Part shown: piece after piece, positions 1 to 8,647 of the stretch | How positions within the stretch are numbered: the first letter of the stretch is position 1 | How the letters are laid out: each line of letters begins with the position of its first letter | Source: Rhabdothermincola sediminis | Lineage (GTDB): Bacteria; Actinomycetota; Acidimicrobiia; Acidimicrobiales; Acidimicrobilacustridaceae | Length of the DNA stretch: 64,000 bases | Reading direction: 5' to 3' | Assembly: GCF_014805525.1 (NCBI RefSeq) | Contig: NZ_JACFSZ010000009.1 | Location: 62,001 to 126,000 of the forward strand | Notes under the pieces: model-generated | Told to the model about the DNA's origin: nothing | Database searches by the model: none | What the model saw: only the letters and a program-made list of their open reading frames with translations | Program-made: the position numbers and the translations under genes

Positions 1-69
1 GGCCGGCTGCGCGGGGATCTCGACGAGCTTCGCACCGCTTTCGAGGCGTTCCGGACCTCGTTCGAGTAA
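1..69 (+). CDS. C-terminal end of a gene truncated by the window edge
   Basis: The first 22 codons read in frame to a TAA at 67-69 and encode a charged, probably helical tail ending in FRTSFE. The next gene lies on the opposite strand and converges on it. Too little remains to assign a family. Confidence 0.5.
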   Translation, partial: GRLRGDLDELRTAFEAFRTSFE

Positions 70-89
70 CCCGCCAGGCTGACCCGGCT

Positions 90-380
90 TCAGCGCAGCG
101 CCTGGGCCATCTCGCCGATCGCTCTCGCGATCTCGAGATGGGCGGCGGGGTCGGCAAGTCCTGATGCCCGGTCGTTCACCTGCTCGGCCAGCAGCCGCAG
201 CTGGGTCGCCACCGACTCGGCTTCGGCGCGGGTCACGCTGTCGCGGTCGCTCCGCAACAGGGGGGTGATCTGCGCTGCTTGCACGGCCACCGCCGCAGCA
301 CCTTCGTCAGCAGGGAGGCGCTCGTCGAGGACCGCCTTCGCTGTCTCGATGACGAAGCGGACGCGGTCTGATGGATGCAC
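90..380 (-). CDS. Small conserved-type hypothetical protein
   Basis: A 96-residue protein rich in Ala, Glu and Arg that should be almost entirely helical; no signal peptide, membrane segment or catalytic motif is visible. It starts MHPSDRVRFVIETAK and reads through without rare codons. It converges on the partial gene to its left and sits downstream of the LemA gene, about 100 bp away on the same strand. I do not recognise the family; function unknown. Confidence 0.5.
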   Translation of the reverse strand: MHPSDRVRFVIETAKAVLDERLPADEGAAAVAVQAAQITPLLRSDRDSVTRAEAESVATQLRLLAEQVNDRASGLADPAAHLEIARAIGEMAQALR

Positions 381-484
381 CGGCCAAGCCTCTCACGTGG
401 TGGGGGAGCGTGCAGGGGACGACGGACCCGTGGCCGCCCGCGATGGCGTGCCGTGCCCGGAAGGGTCAACGCTCCGACCCCAGC

Positions 485-1051
485 TCAGTGATCGAAGGAG
501 GCGGTGGGCGCCGATGCTGTGGCGAGCGCTTCGTCGATGTCGAAGTACTCGCGCTCGTTGAAGCGGAAGGCTCTCGCGACCAGGTTCGCGGGGATGCTCT
601 GCACGCGGGTGTTGTAGTCTCGCACGTTGTTGTTGTAGAAGCGCCGCGCGGCCTGGATACGGTCCTCGGTGGCGACGAGCTGACGCTGCAGGTCGAGGAA
701 TCCCTCGTTCGCCTCGAGGTCCGGATAGGCCTCGGCAACGGCCAGGAGCCCGCGGAGCGCCGAGACCAGCACGTTCTCGTCGGCCGCCTGCGTGGCCGGT
801 GAACCGTTCGATTCGGCCGCCTGCGAGCGGGCCTGCGTCAGCGCCTCCAGCGCCGCTCGCTCATGGTGTGCATAGCCCCGTACCGTCTCGACCAGGTTGG
901 GGATCAGGTCGTACCGCCGGCGCAGCTCGGTGTCAACGTTTGCCCAGGCATTGTCGATGAGCTGGTGCTGGCGGACGAAACGGTTGTAGGAGGCGACGAC
1001 GGCGAGGACGAGCACCACGAGCACCCCGCCGAGCCCGAGGATCACGATCAT
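485..1051 (-). CDS. lemA: LemA family protein
   Basis: A 188-residue protein with an N-terminal hydrophobic anchor (about residues 2-20), then the LemA helical domain. The family signatures are clear: YNRFV, IDNAWANVDTELRRRYDLIPNLVETVRGYA, which is split here only for length, and later AYPDLEAN and ARRFYNNNVRDYN. LemA proteins are small membrane-anchored helical-bundle proteins facing the outside; their role is poorly defined, with links to envelope stress. The gene lies 4 bp after the YbhB-like lipoprotein gene on the same strand, so the two are probably cotranscribed. Confidence 0.9.
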   Translation of the reverse strand: MIVILGLGGVLVVLVLAVVASYNRFVRQHQLIDNAWANVDTELRRRYDLIPNLVETVRGYAHHERAALEALTQARSQAAESNGSPATQAADENVLVSALRGLLAVAEAYPDLEANEGFLDLQRQLVATEDRIQAARRFYNNNVRDYNTRVQSIPANLVARAFRFNEREYFDIDEALATASAPTASFDH

Positions 1052-1055
1052 GGAT

Positions 1056-1679
1056 TCAACGCTCGTAGGTCCCGGTCATCACGGCCGGTGGTGCGGCCTG
1101 GGGGGCACGCTCGATGATGTCGATCGCTCTGGCAGGGTCTTGGCCTTCGACCACTCCTGAGGGAGCGGCGAGCGCGTAGAGCACGAAGTCGTAGTGGTGG
1201 GTCGACCCCGGAGGGGGGCAAGGCCCGAACCAGCCGACCGTGCGGGCGGAGGTGCTGGCCTGCACGGCGCCGCTGGGGACGGTTCCTTCTTCGATCGCGG
1301 TCGTCGATGGGGGGATGCCGGCCAACACCCAGTGCACGAAGTCGTTCGCATCGGCATCGGTGACCACGATCGCCAGTTCCGCGGTGCCGGGGGGGATCTG
1401 CGAGATGACCAGTGGGGGGGAGACGTTGGTGCCGTCGCACGTGTAGCGCTCGGGGATGACCGCTCCGGGGGCCCACGCGTCGGTGGTGAGCGCGAACACC
1501 GTCCCGAGGGTGGTGGAGGAGCCGAGCGTTCCCGCCGGTGCCGGCCGGCGTGGTGGGGCGGTGGCGCCAGGTGCCGGATCGCGCAGCTCCCGACCGGAGG
1601 AGCCACAGCTCGAGGTGGCCAGCGCGATGAGCACGGCGAGGGCGACGGCGACGGTTCGGGTCACGTTGCGGGTGGGCAT
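1056..1679 (-). CDS. YbhB/YbcL (PEBP-like) lipoprotein
   Basis: A 207-residue protein of the phosphatidylethanolamine-binding-protein-like YbhB/YbcL family. The N-terminus is a lipoprotein signal peptide with an ATSSC lipobox around residue 25, followed by a Pro/Ala-rich linker. The PEBP fold begins near residue 55, with YTCDGTNVSPPL and the ligand-site motif HWVLAGIP around residues 136-143, plus GWFGPCPPPGSTHHY. The role of bacterial members is unclear; small-ligand binding is likely. It is the first gene of a two-gene unit with lemA and faces away from the PhoU/TrkA gene. Confidence 0.88.
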   Translation of the reverse strand: MPTRNVTRTVAVALAVLIALATSSCGSSGRELRDPAPGATAPPRRPAPAGTLGSSTTLGTVFALTTDAWAPGAVIPERYTCDGTNVSPPLVISQIPPGTAELAIVVTDADANDFVHWVLAGIPPSTTAIEEGTVPSGAVQASTSARTVGWFGPCPPPGSTHHYDFVLYALAAPSGVVEGQDPARAIDIIERAPQAAPPAVMTGTYER

Positions 1680-1766
1680 CGACCGCTCAGGCTACGCGGC
1701 CGGTCGGGGCCGACGGGGACCCGTGCCCTATGCTGGGCTTTTGAGGGCCTCGGGCCCGCTGCTCGG

Positions 1767-3032
1767 ATGGACGAACGACCTCGCAACTTGCGCACGATGC
1801 TCTCGGAGGCGAAGGACACCTCCGAGCTGATGGTCGACTTGGCGTACGCCGCGCTCTACTTCGGGGATCCTGACATGGCCGAGGAGGTCCAGGAGCTGGA
1901 ACAGCAGATGAGCGCGCTGGTCCACGACATGCGGGAGGTGGCGATCCTCGCGGCTCGCAACCCTCGCGAGGCTGAGGCGATGGCGTCGGTGCTCCAGGTC
2001 ATCTCGGCGATCGAGCGCATCGCCGGCGATGCGGTCGACATCGCGCGCATCGTGACCCACCGGCTGGGTATCCCGCGCGAGCTGGTCGCCGACTTGTCCT
2101 CCGCGGCCGAGGTGTCGCATCGGGTGCTGGTGCGGGAGGGCTCCCACATGGCCCACCGTCCGCTGAGTGCACTGGAGTTGCCGGTCGCCACGGGCATGCG
2201 GGTGATGGCCATCCGCCGAGGTCGGGACTGGGTCACCGACGTCGAGGGCGACGAGGTGCTGCTACCGGGCGACGTGCTGTTCCTCGAGGGGCCTCCGGCG
2301 GGGATCATCCGGGTTCGAGAGCTGGCGAACGCGCCGTTCTGGGAGCCACCCACGCCACCCGAGGACGGCAGCCTCTCGGATCTCGATCGAGCGGTCGACG
2401 TGCTGGTGGAGATGAAGAACGTGTCCGAGGTGGCAGTGGGCCTGGCGTACTCGGCCATCGTCTTCCGTGACCAGGGTCTGGCCGCGGAGGTGCGTCATCT
2501 CGAGACTCGCCTCGACGAGATGAAGGACCGCTTGGAGGTGTGGGTCCTGCGCGCGGGGGCCGAGGCGATCGACCCATCTCCGCTTCGTGGGCTGTTGCAT
2601 CTCTCGCAGGCGGCGGAGGACATGGGCGACGCGGCCCAGCAGATGGTGTGGATCATCGAGCAGGGTGAGGCGGTGCACCCGATCCTGAACCTGGCGCTCG
2701 GCGAAGCCGATGAAGTGGTGGTGCGCATGCCGGTCGCCGAGTGGTCGACCGCGGCCGGTTCCACGCTGTCGGAGTTGCAGCTCAACACCGATCCGGGGTT
2801 CCACGTGCTCGCCGTGCGGCGCGGCGGGCGCTACTTCTATCGGCCGCGCGGCAGCGTACGGCTCCAGGCCGATGACGAGCTGATCGCGTCCGGACCCGAT
2901 GAGGGCCGGGAGATCCTGGCTCAGCTCTTGGGCTGGGACCTCCTCGCCCGCGACGATGACACCGGCGAGTTCGACCTTGCACCGCTGCGGGAGAAGGTGC
3001 CCGTTCGTACCTGGGATCCGAACCAGCTCTGA
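1767..3032 (+). CDS. Double PhoU / TrkA-C domain protein
   Basis: The protein (421 aa) is an internal repeat of two modules. Residues 1-100 are a PhoU-like helical domain (DTSELMVDLAYAALYF) and residues 105-190 a TrkA-C/RCK-C ligand-binding domain (GMRVMAIRRG, VLLPGDVLFLEG). Both recur at about 215-305 (NVSEVAVGLAYSAIVF) and 310-395 (GFHVLAVRRGGRYF, LQADDELIASG). TrkA-C domains bind nucleotide-like ligands in potassium and anion transport systems. No membrane segment or Rossmann RCK-N domain is visible, so this should be a cytosolic regulator. ATG at 1767 was chosen because earlier codons read antisense to the neighbouring lipoprotein gene and lack family similarity. Confidence 0.85.
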   Translation: MDERPRNLRTMLSEAKDTSELMVDLAYAALYFGDPDMAEEVQELEQQMSALVHDMREVAILAARNPREAEAMASVLQVISAIERIAGDAVDIARIVTHRLGIPRELVADLSSAAEVSHRVLVREGSHMAHRPLSALELPVATGMRVMAIRRGRDWVTDVEGDEVLLPGDVLFLEGPPAGIIRVRELANAPFWEPPTPPEDGSLSDLDRAVDVLVEMKNVSEVAVGLAYSAIVFRDQGLAAEVRHLETRLDEMKDRLEVWVLRAGAEAIDPSPLRGLLHLSQAAEDMGDAAQQMVWIIEQGEAVHPILNLALGEADEVVVRMPVAEWSTAAGSTLSELQLNTDPGFHVLAVRRGGRYFYRPRGSVRLQADDELIASGPDEGREILAQLLGWDLLARDDDTGEFDLAPLREKVPVRTWDPNQL

Positions 3033-3055
3033 GCAGGCGGGTGCGCGCCTGCCGC

Positions 3056-4057
3056 TCAGGTGGCCGGTGGTGACGGAGGGGCAGGAACTGGCTCGTTCTG
3101 GCCCGGGCTGCTCCCGGCGTGGCCGTCGAACAGCTCGCCGATCGACGCGATCGAGCCCGCGATGCCCGACAGTTCCGCGGGCAGGATGATCTTCGTCGCT
3201 CGACCGTCGGCGACCCGCTCCAACGACTGCAGGTAGCGGATCGCGATGAGGTCTGGGGTGGGATCGCCGTCGTGGATTGCGGCGTATACGGACCGGATCG
3301 CAGCTGCCTCGCCGTCGGCGACCACCTGCTGGCGGTACTGTTCCGCGTCGGCGACGGCGCGGATGGCCTGTGCCTGGCCTTCGGCCTCGAGGATCTGGCT
3401 TTGCTTGACGCCCTCCGCGGTGAGGATCGCGGCCTGCTTCTCGCCTTCGGCTCGGGCGATGGCCGCCGCACGGGCACCGTCGGCTTCCGTGACCACGGCG
3501 CGGCGGGTGCGCTCGGCCTTCATCTGCTCGTGCATGGCGCCCATCACGTCGGGCGGTGGGTCGATGCGTTGGATCTCGACCCGTACCACGCGCACGCCCC
3601 ACTTGTCGGTGGCGTCATCGAGGATCTGGCGCAGCTCGGCATTGATCTTCTCCCGTGAGGTGAGCGCCTGGTCGAGGTCCATGTCACCGATGAGGTTGCG
3701 CAGGTTGGTCTGCGCCAACTTCGTCACGGCGAGGATGAAGTTGGCCACGTTGTAGACCAGCCGGGTCGGATCGGTGGGCTCGTAGTACACGACGGCGTCG
3801 ACCGACACCACGACGTTGTCCTTGGTGATGACCTCTTGCGGTGGGACGTCGACGACCTGCTCCCGCATGTCGACGAGCTGCAGCTTCTGGACGATTGGGT
3901 AGATGATCCGCAGGCCCGGGTCGACGGTCTCCTTGTACTTGCCGAGCTGCTCGACGAGACCTCGCTGGTAGGGGCGGACCACGCGCACACCAGCGGCCAC
4001 GTAGAAGAAGAAGAAGACGACGAAGATGGCGACGACGCCTGCGATGACGGTGGTCAC
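3056..4057 (-). CDS. SPFH/Band 7 domain protein (stomatin-like)
   Basis: A 333-residue protein with one N-terminal transmembrane helix (about 4-25), a Band 7 domain from about residue 27 (VRPYQRGLVEQLGKYKETVDPGL), and a coiled-coil region at 185-260 rich in ARAEGEKQ and AEGQAQA repeats. SPFH proteins oligomerise on the membrane and organise membrane microdomains or protect membrane proteases. The NfeD gene is 13 bp upstream on the same strand, the standard NfeD-stomatin partnership. The tail is Pro-rich. Confidence 0.92.
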   Translation of the reverse strand: MTTVIAGVVAIFVVFFFFYVAAGVRVVRPYQRGLVEQLGKYKETVDPGLRIIYPIVQKLQLVDMREQVVDVPPQEVITKDNVVVSVDAVVYYEPTDPTRLVYNVANFILAVTKLAQTNLRNLIGDMDLDQALTSREKINAELRQILDDATDKWGVRVVRVEIQRIDPPPDVMGAMHEQMKAERTRRAVVTEADGARAAAIARAEGEKQAAILTAEGVKQSQILEAEGQAQAIRAVADAEQYRQQVVADGEAAAIRSVYAAIHDGDPTPDLIAIRYLQSLERVADGRATKIILPAELSGIAGSIASIGELFDGHAGSSPGQNEPVPAPPSPPAT

Positions 4058-4070
4058 GATTGCTCCTGTC

Positions 4071-4517
4071 TCAACTCGAGGGTTCGACTCGCGCGCGAGT
4101 CCCTCGCACGTCGCGCACGGTGACCGTGCTGCCGGCGGGGATGGGGTGGCCGTCGATGCTTTCGGCCCGCCACTGCTCCGCCCCGACCCGGATCATGCCG
4201 AAGTCGCCCGGCGGGATCTCTTCCAGCACCACCCCCTGCATCCCCACCAGACGCTTCGCGCCGACGCCCTGCGCGGGAGGGATCGACCGGTCGAGGCGGT
4301 GGGCGAGCGGGCGCAGGGCGGCGAAGACCGCGACCGACACGAGTGCGAAGGTGAGGAACTGCCAGGCCACCCCGACACCAAGGAACGCCAGCACGGCGGC
4401 CGCGACCGCGCCGATGGAGAAGGGGACGAGGAAGAAGCCCGTCGTGGCCATCTCGCCCAGCCCGGCAACGACCGCGAGGACCAGCCAGATCCACCGCCAG
4501 ACATCAGGATCGTCCAT
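4071..4517 (-). CDS. NfeD family membrane protein
   Basis: The 148-residue protein has hydrophobic segments covering roughly residues 8-85 and a C-terminal OB-fold domain (about 95-145: LVGMQGVVLEEI, VTVRDVRGTRARV). This is the short NfeD form without the protease domain. ATG at 4517 is preceded by GAAAGG at good spacing; an upstream in-frame start would add 25 residues without family character. NfeD proteins partner with SPFH proteins, and the adjacent downstream gene encodes one, so the pair forms an operon. Confidence 0.88.
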   Translation of the reverse strand: MDDPDVWRWIWLVLAVVAGLGEMATTGFFLVPFSIGAVAAAVLAFLGVGVAWQFLTFALVSVAVFAALRPLAHRLDRSIPPAQGVGAKRLVGMQGVVLEEIPPGDFGMIRVGAEQWRAESIDGHPIPAGSTVTVRDVRGTRARVEPSS

Positions 4518-4620
4518 GGCAACCTTTCGGAGATCCGGTCGTGCGCATCGCGCCCGGTGTGGATCAGGGTACCGACCGTCGCCGGTCGGCACCGGGGAAT
4601 TCCTCGCTAGCGTTGATTTC

Positions 4621-5484
4621 GTGAGCGATCAGGCCGCGCCGCTGTGCTTGCTGACGGTCCACGCGCACCCCGACGACGAAGCCTCGAAAGGCGCCTCGAC
4701 CGTTGCTCGCTACAAGGCGCAAGGGGTGCGCACCGTGCTCGTCACCTGTACCGGGGGTGAGGAGGGCGAGATCCTCAACCCGGCTATGGACACTCCGGAG
4801 GTCCGCCAGCATCTGGCCCAGGTCCGTCGCGACGAGCTCGATCTGGCGTCGAAGATCATCGGCTACGACGCGGTGGTGCTGCTCGGCTACCGGGACTCGG
4901 GCATGCCGGGCTCGGAGGCGAACACCCGCCCAGAGGCGTTCGCCAACGCGGACCTCGACGAGGCGGTCGGGCGACTGGTGGAGGTGATCCGCCGCGAGCA
5001 GCCGCAGGTCATCATCACGTACGCGGATGACCAACAGGGCTACCCCCATCCGGATCACCTGATGGTGCACGAGATCTCGGTGCCGGCGTTCGAGCGGGCT
5101 GGTGACCCCCGCTGGCGTCCCGAGCTGGGCCCTGCGTGGCAGCCGTTGAAGCTCTACTACACCGTATGGTCGCGGCAGCGGATCATGGCCACCCACGAGA
5201 AGATGATCGAGCTGGGGCTGGAGTCACCGTTCGACGAGAAGTGGTTCGAGCGGCCTTCCCACGACGAGCGCATCACCACCAGGGTGCCGATCGGCGAGTG
5301 GTTCGACGTGCGGTTGGAAGCGTTGCTCGCGCACGCGACCCAGGTCGACCCGAAGTCGCCGTTCTGGTTCGGGTTGCCCCGTGAGGTGGCCCGGACGGTG
5401 CACCCCTACGACGACTACATCTTGGCCCGCAGCCTGGTCGACTCACCGCTGCCGGAGTCCGATCTGTTCGCCGGCGTTCGTTGA
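4621..5484 (+). CDS. mca: Mycothiol S-conjugate amidase
   Basis: A 287-residue PIG-L/LmbE-fold zinc hydrolase. The metal-binding HAHPDDE is at residues 14-20 and the matching HPDH near residue 143. The length and C-terminal half (SPFWFGLPREVARTVHPYDDYILA) fit Mca rather than the deacetylase MshB. Mca cleaves mycothiol-toxin S-conjugates to a mercapturic acid and GlcN-Ins, a cytosolic detoxification step. The start is GTG at 4621; the longer frame to the left is antisense to nfeD. The gene implies that the host makes mycothiol, as most actinobacteria do. Confidence 0.92.
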   Translation: MSDQAAPLCLLTVHAHPDDEASKGASTVARYKAQGVRTVLVTCTGGEEGEILNPAMDTPEVRQHLAQVRRDELDLASKIIGYDAVVLLGYRDSGMPGSEANTRPEAFANADLDEAVGRLVEVIRREQPQVIITYADDQQGYPHPDHLMVHEISVPAFERAGDPRWRPELGPAWQPLKLYYTVWSRQRIMATHEKMIELGLESPFDEKWFERPSHDERITTRVPIGEWFDVRLEALLAHATQVDPKSPFWFGLPREVARTVHPYDDYILARSLVDSPLPESDLFAGVR

Positions 5485-5493
5485 CGCTGGTAC

Positions 5494-5892
5494 TCACCCG
5501 GCACGTCCGGGTCGAGGCACCACGTCGAGCACCAGCGTGACCTCGGGATCGAGGGCGTCTCGTACCTCGAGGGTGGTGGGCTCGTCACCGAGGACCACGG
5601 TGGTCGTCTCGCCTGGGCGCATGATGCCGGTGTCGAACGCCTCACCGGCTTGCAGCCGTCGTTCCCCCGGCCCGTCGTTGCGGACCTCGATCACGCTGCC
5701 CGCCGGGACCTGGCAAGGCGTGCCAAGGGCATGCATGACGCAGCCGAGACCGTCGGGGCTGGCGGTCACGATGGCGACCGGTGTGAAGTCGACGGTCGGC
5801 AGGGTCGGCTCGTGTGGCGTGCCGCCGCGGCAGGCCAGAGCTGGCAGCGACAGCACTAGGAGGAGGGTCCGCGCGGCGCGGGCACAACGCAC
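5494..5892 (-). CDS. Putative secreted or lipid-anchored small protein
   Basis: A 132-residue product from GTG at 5892. The N-terminus is Arg-rich followed by a hydrophobic stretch ending ALAC, a weak lipobox at about residue 23. The rest looks like a small beta-sandwich (VPAGSVIEVRNDG, MRPGETTTVVLGDE, EVTLVLDVVP), reminiscent of cupredoxin-like folds but without clear copper ligands. It follows the nitronate monooxygenase gene on the same strand and converges on mca. The longer frame to 5973 would overlap the neighbour. Function unknown. Confidence 0.6.
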   Translation of the reverse strand: MRCARAARTLLLVLSLPALACRGGTPHEPTLPTVDFTPVAIVTASPDGLGCVMHALGTPCQVPAGSVIEVRNDGPGERRLQAGEAFDTGIMRPGETTTVVLGDEPTTLEVRDALDPEVTLVLDVVPRPGRAG

Positions 5893-5924
5893 CGTCCGAA
5901 GTCTAGGAGTACGGCGCGCGCAGC

Positions 5925-7043
5925 TCAGGCGTTCGCCATGAGGTTGGTCAGCCGCTCGCTCGCCTCGATGCACTCCTCGACGAGCTCGAAGATGACGTCC
6001 TTGACCTTCCGAGGCTTGTTCATGCGTCCCACGATCTGGCCCACGGGGTTGAACCCGACGGCCTGAGCCTTGTCGGCGTACCGGTGGTGGCGAGCCACGG
6101 CGTCACCGGTGACCATGAACTGCAGTGGCATCCCGAGCGGATCGGGGGTGTCTTCGCGCTCCCATGCCTCGGTCCAGTCGTTGCGCAGCATCCGGCACGG
6201 CTTGCCGGTGAAGGACCGGGAGCGGACGGTGTCCTTGCTCGTGGCGTCGAAGTAGGCTTGCATCTGCGCGGGGGGCACGTCGGCTTCCTCCACCGTGAGC
6301 CACAGAGAACCGGTCCACACCCCTTGGGCCCCCATGGCCAGTGCGGCGGCCATCTGCCGGCCAGTTCCGATGCCCCCCGCAGCGAGCACGGGGGTGGGGC
6401 TGACCGCGTCGATGACCTCGGGCCACAGCACCATCGAACCGATCTCGCCGGTGTGACCACCGCCTTCGGTGCCCTGCGCGATCACGATGTCGACGCCGGC
6501 CGCTTGGTGTCGTGAGGCCTGCGCGGCAGATCCGCAGAGGGCGGCGACGAGTCGGCCGTGATCGTGGATCTCCTTGATGACCTCCGGTGGGGGAGTACCC
6601 AGGGCGTTGGCGATCAGGCGCACTCTCTCGTGCTGCATGGCCACCTCGATGAGGGGTGTAGCGGTGGCGAGCGTCCAGCCGAGGAGGCTCGGGGGCTCGA
6701 CGTCGTCGGGAAGCTCCGGCACCCCGTGATCGGCGAGCAGCTTGGCGGCGAACTGGCGGTGCTCCTCGGGGATCATCGCCTCGAGGTCTTGCTGGAGCTT
6801 CTCCGCGTCCATCTCGCCCATGCCCTCGTACTTGCCGGGGATGACCACGTCGACGCCGTAGGGCTTGTCGGTGTGTTCGTCGATCCATTGCAGCTCGACT
6901 TCGAGCTGCTCCGCGGTGAAGCCGACCGCGCCGAGCACGCCGAGGCCCCCGGCGTTGCTCACGGCGGCGACCACGTCGCGGCAGTGGGTGAAGGCGAAGA
7001 TCGGGAACTCGATGTCGAAGCGGTCGCAGAGCTCGGTGCGCAT
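5925..7043 (-). CDS. NAD(P)H-dependent flavin oxidoreductase / nitronate monooxygenase-like
   Basis: A 372-residue TIM-barrel FMN protein of the nitronate monooxygenase/2-nitropropane dioxygenase family. Visible motifs are SNAGGLGVLGAVGF (residues 30-43), IVIAQGTEGGGHTG (about 184-197) with the conserved His, and VLAAGGIGTGRQMAAALAMGAQGV phosphate-binding loops near 220-243. Such enzymes oxidise nitronates or act as NADH-quinone oxidoreductases. A TetR gene ends 29 bp upstream on the same strand and probably regulates it. A second, shorter member lies at 57.2-58.2 kb. Confidence 0.88.
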   Translation of the reverse strand: MRTELCDRFDIEFPIFAFTHCRDVVAAVSNAGGLGVLGAVGFTAEQLEVELQWIDEHTDKPYGVDVVIPGKYEGMGEMDAEKLQQDLEAMIPEEHRQFAAKLLADHGVPELPDDVEPPSLLGWTLATATPLIEVAMQHERVRLIANALGTPPPEVIKEIHDHGRLVAALCGSAAQASRHQAAGVDIVIAQGTEGGGHTGEIGSMVLWPEVIDAVSPTPVLAAGGIGTGRQMAAALAMGAQGVWTGSLWLTVEEADVPPAQMQAYFDATSKDTVRSRSFTGKPCRMLRNDWTEAWEREDTPDPLGMPLQFMVTGDAVARHHRYADKAQAVGFNPVGQIVGRMNKPRKVKDVIFELVEECIEASERLTNLMANA

Positions 7044-7072
7044 GATGGCTCCTCGGGTTGGTGGGTGATCGT

Positions 7073-7693
7073 TCAGCTGGTGGGGGATCGAGAGGGTTCG
7101 GGGGCCAGGGCGAAGAGGAGGCGCAGGCCTGTGACGGCGAGATCGTCGGGAACGGCGGCGGGGTCCACCCGGCGCTGCATGTCGAGGCCGAAGAGCAGAG
7201 CCAGCACGAGCACCGCGAGATCGTCGCCCGGGATCGGGAGCGGGCGATCGCTGTCGTCGGCCCAGCCTTGCCAGGATGCGCCCATAAGGTCGCGGGCGTG
7301 GGCGAAGCGGTTGGCGAGCAGCTCCCGGCTTTCGGGATGTCGGGCCGCGTGCAGCCAGAGCTCGTGTTCGAGCAGCATCCAGTGATCGTCTCCGGCATCC
7401 GCGTGCTCGGCGAAGGTGCGCCAGAGGGCCCGGAGACGGGCGTCGGTGTCGGCGGCGCCAGCGAGCGCCCCTTTGGTGTCGCGGCCCACCTCACGCGAGG
7501 TCTCGTCGAGGAGGGCGAGGAGGAGGCCCGCCTTGCCGCCGAAATGGGCATAGATCGCTCCCGTGGTCCGATCGGCGGCCTCGGCGACGGCCTCGAGGGA
7601 GACGGCGTGGACGCCCTTGGCGGCGAACAGTTCGGCGGCCGCGTCGAGGAGTCGGCGCCTGGTCTCGGCCTTCCGTTCCCCCTGCGTCGCCAT
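7073..7693 (-). CDS. TetR family transcriptional regulator
   Basis: This is a 206-residue TetR protein. The N-terminal HTH spans about residues 8-55 (TRRRLLDAAAELFAAKGV, AVAEAADRTTGAIYAHFGGK); the rest is a ligand-binding helical domain. It is the first gene of a unit with the nitronate-monooxygenase-like gene and is divergent from the GNAT gene. The 80-bp shared upstream region is strikingly AT-rich and is the likely operator. Confidence 0.9.
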   Translation of the reverse strand: MATQGERKAETRRRLLDAAAELFAAKGVHAVSLEAVAEAADRTTGAIYAHFGGKAGLLLALLDETSREVGRDTKGALAGAADTDARLRALWRTFAEHADAGDDHWMLLEHELWLHAARHPESRELLANRFAHARDLMGASWQGWADDSDRPLPIPGDDLAVLVLALLFGLDMQRRVDPAAVPDDLAVTGLRLLFALAPEPSRSPTS

Positions 7694-7735
7694 ATATCCA
7701 ATATCCTATATAAATACGAATCACTATGTAAAGGG
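7692..7735. promoter_or_regulatory. AT-rich divergent promoter/operator region
   Basis: About 44 bp of roughly 70-75% A+T inside GC-rich DNA, between the TetR start and the GNAT gene. It carries the direct repeat ATATCC at 7694-7699 and 7701-7706, followed by TATATAAAT, which gives plausible -10 elements. Placement suggests the TetR autoregulatory site; this is inference. Confidence 0.45.
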
Positions 7736-7773
7736 TGTCGGGGCGGCGCATCGGGGCGTCGTAACGTCACGTC

Positions 7774-8613
7774 GTGGAACGCTGGGGGCCCGAGCGGCTC
7801 GATGAGTTGGCCCGCCTGGTGGACCGTGCCTTGCCTCAGGAACGGCTCACCGCGGATGAGCTCCTGGCCTCGAGCTGGGATGATCCGGGCATCGTGCTCG
7901 GCACGCCTTCCGGCGACGGGGCCGTCTCGGCTGTGGTGCGCTCGTTCGGTGAGCTGCGCATCGGCTGGGTGAAGCTGATCGTGGTCGCTCCGGAACGCCA
8001 GCGGGAGGGCGTCGGGAAGGCACTGCTCCACACCGCTGAGACCTGGGCCTTCGACCAAGGCGCCAGCGAGGTGCAGCTCGGTGGCGCGGCGCCGTTCTAC
8101 CTGTGGCCCGGCGTGGACGTGGAGATGCTCGGCATGCTCTGCCTGGCCGAGTCGAGCGGGTACGAGTCGGTGGGTTCGGAGATCAACATGGCGCTGCCGA
8201 CCGAGTTCCGTGCTGAGCCGCCGGCGGGGGTGGCTCTGCGCCGGGTGCTCGATGACCGCGACATCGAGGCCGTGCAGACGTTCGTGTCCGCGCACTGGCC
8301 GTGGTGGCGCCCCGAGCTCGATCGGGGCGTCGAGCAGGGCGGCTGCCATGCCGCGTTCACGGTCAGCGCGCACGATGTCGTTGGCTTCGCCTGCCACTCG
8401 GTGAACCGAAGCGGCTGGATCGGCCCGATGGGCACCGACCCACAGCGGCGCCATGCGGGGGTGGGCCACGCCCTGCTCGGCGCACTGTGCGCCGACCTGA
8501 TGGTCGCCCACATCACCCGAGCCGAGATCTCCTGGGTGGGGCCGGTGCGCTTCTACGCCAAGGCCGGGGCTCGCGTCTCCCGATCGTTCCGGTCGTACCG
8601 GAAGCGTCGTTGA
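7774..8613 (+). CDS. Tandem-GNAT N-acetyltransferase
   Basis: A 279-residue protein with two GNAT folds. The first has the acetyl-CoA loop in LIVVAPERQREGVGKALL (about residues 69-86). The second has GTDPQRRHAGVGHALLGALC near 212-231. The second half ends with FYAKAGARV, a typical GNAT terminal strand. The substrate cannot be inferred. The start is GTG at 7774. It is divergent from the TetR/monooxygenase unit and shares its AT-rich promoter region. Confidence 0.82.
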   Translation: MERWGPERLDELARLVDRALPQERLTADELLASSWDDPGIVLGTPSGDGAVSAVVRSFGELRIGWVKLIVVAPERQREGVGKALLHTAETWAFDQGASEVQLGGAAPFYLWPGVDVEMLGMLCLAESSGYESVGSEINMALPTEFRAEPPAGVALRRVLDDRDIEAVQTFVSAHWPWWRPELDRGVEQGGCHAAFTVSAHDVVGFACHSVNRSGWIGPMGTDPQRRHAGVGHALLGALCADLMVAHITRAEISWVGPVRFYAKAGARVSRSFRSYRKRR

Positions 8614-8647
8614 GCATGTGCCGTGGCGGTTGTTGCCTCCGGGCCGC

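Noticed and set aside
6103-8511. An 802-codon open frame on the minus strand across 6.1-8.5 kb
   Set aside because: It crosses three real genes (monooxygenase, TetR, GNAT) in the wrong frame or strand and has Arg/Pro-rich shadow composition.
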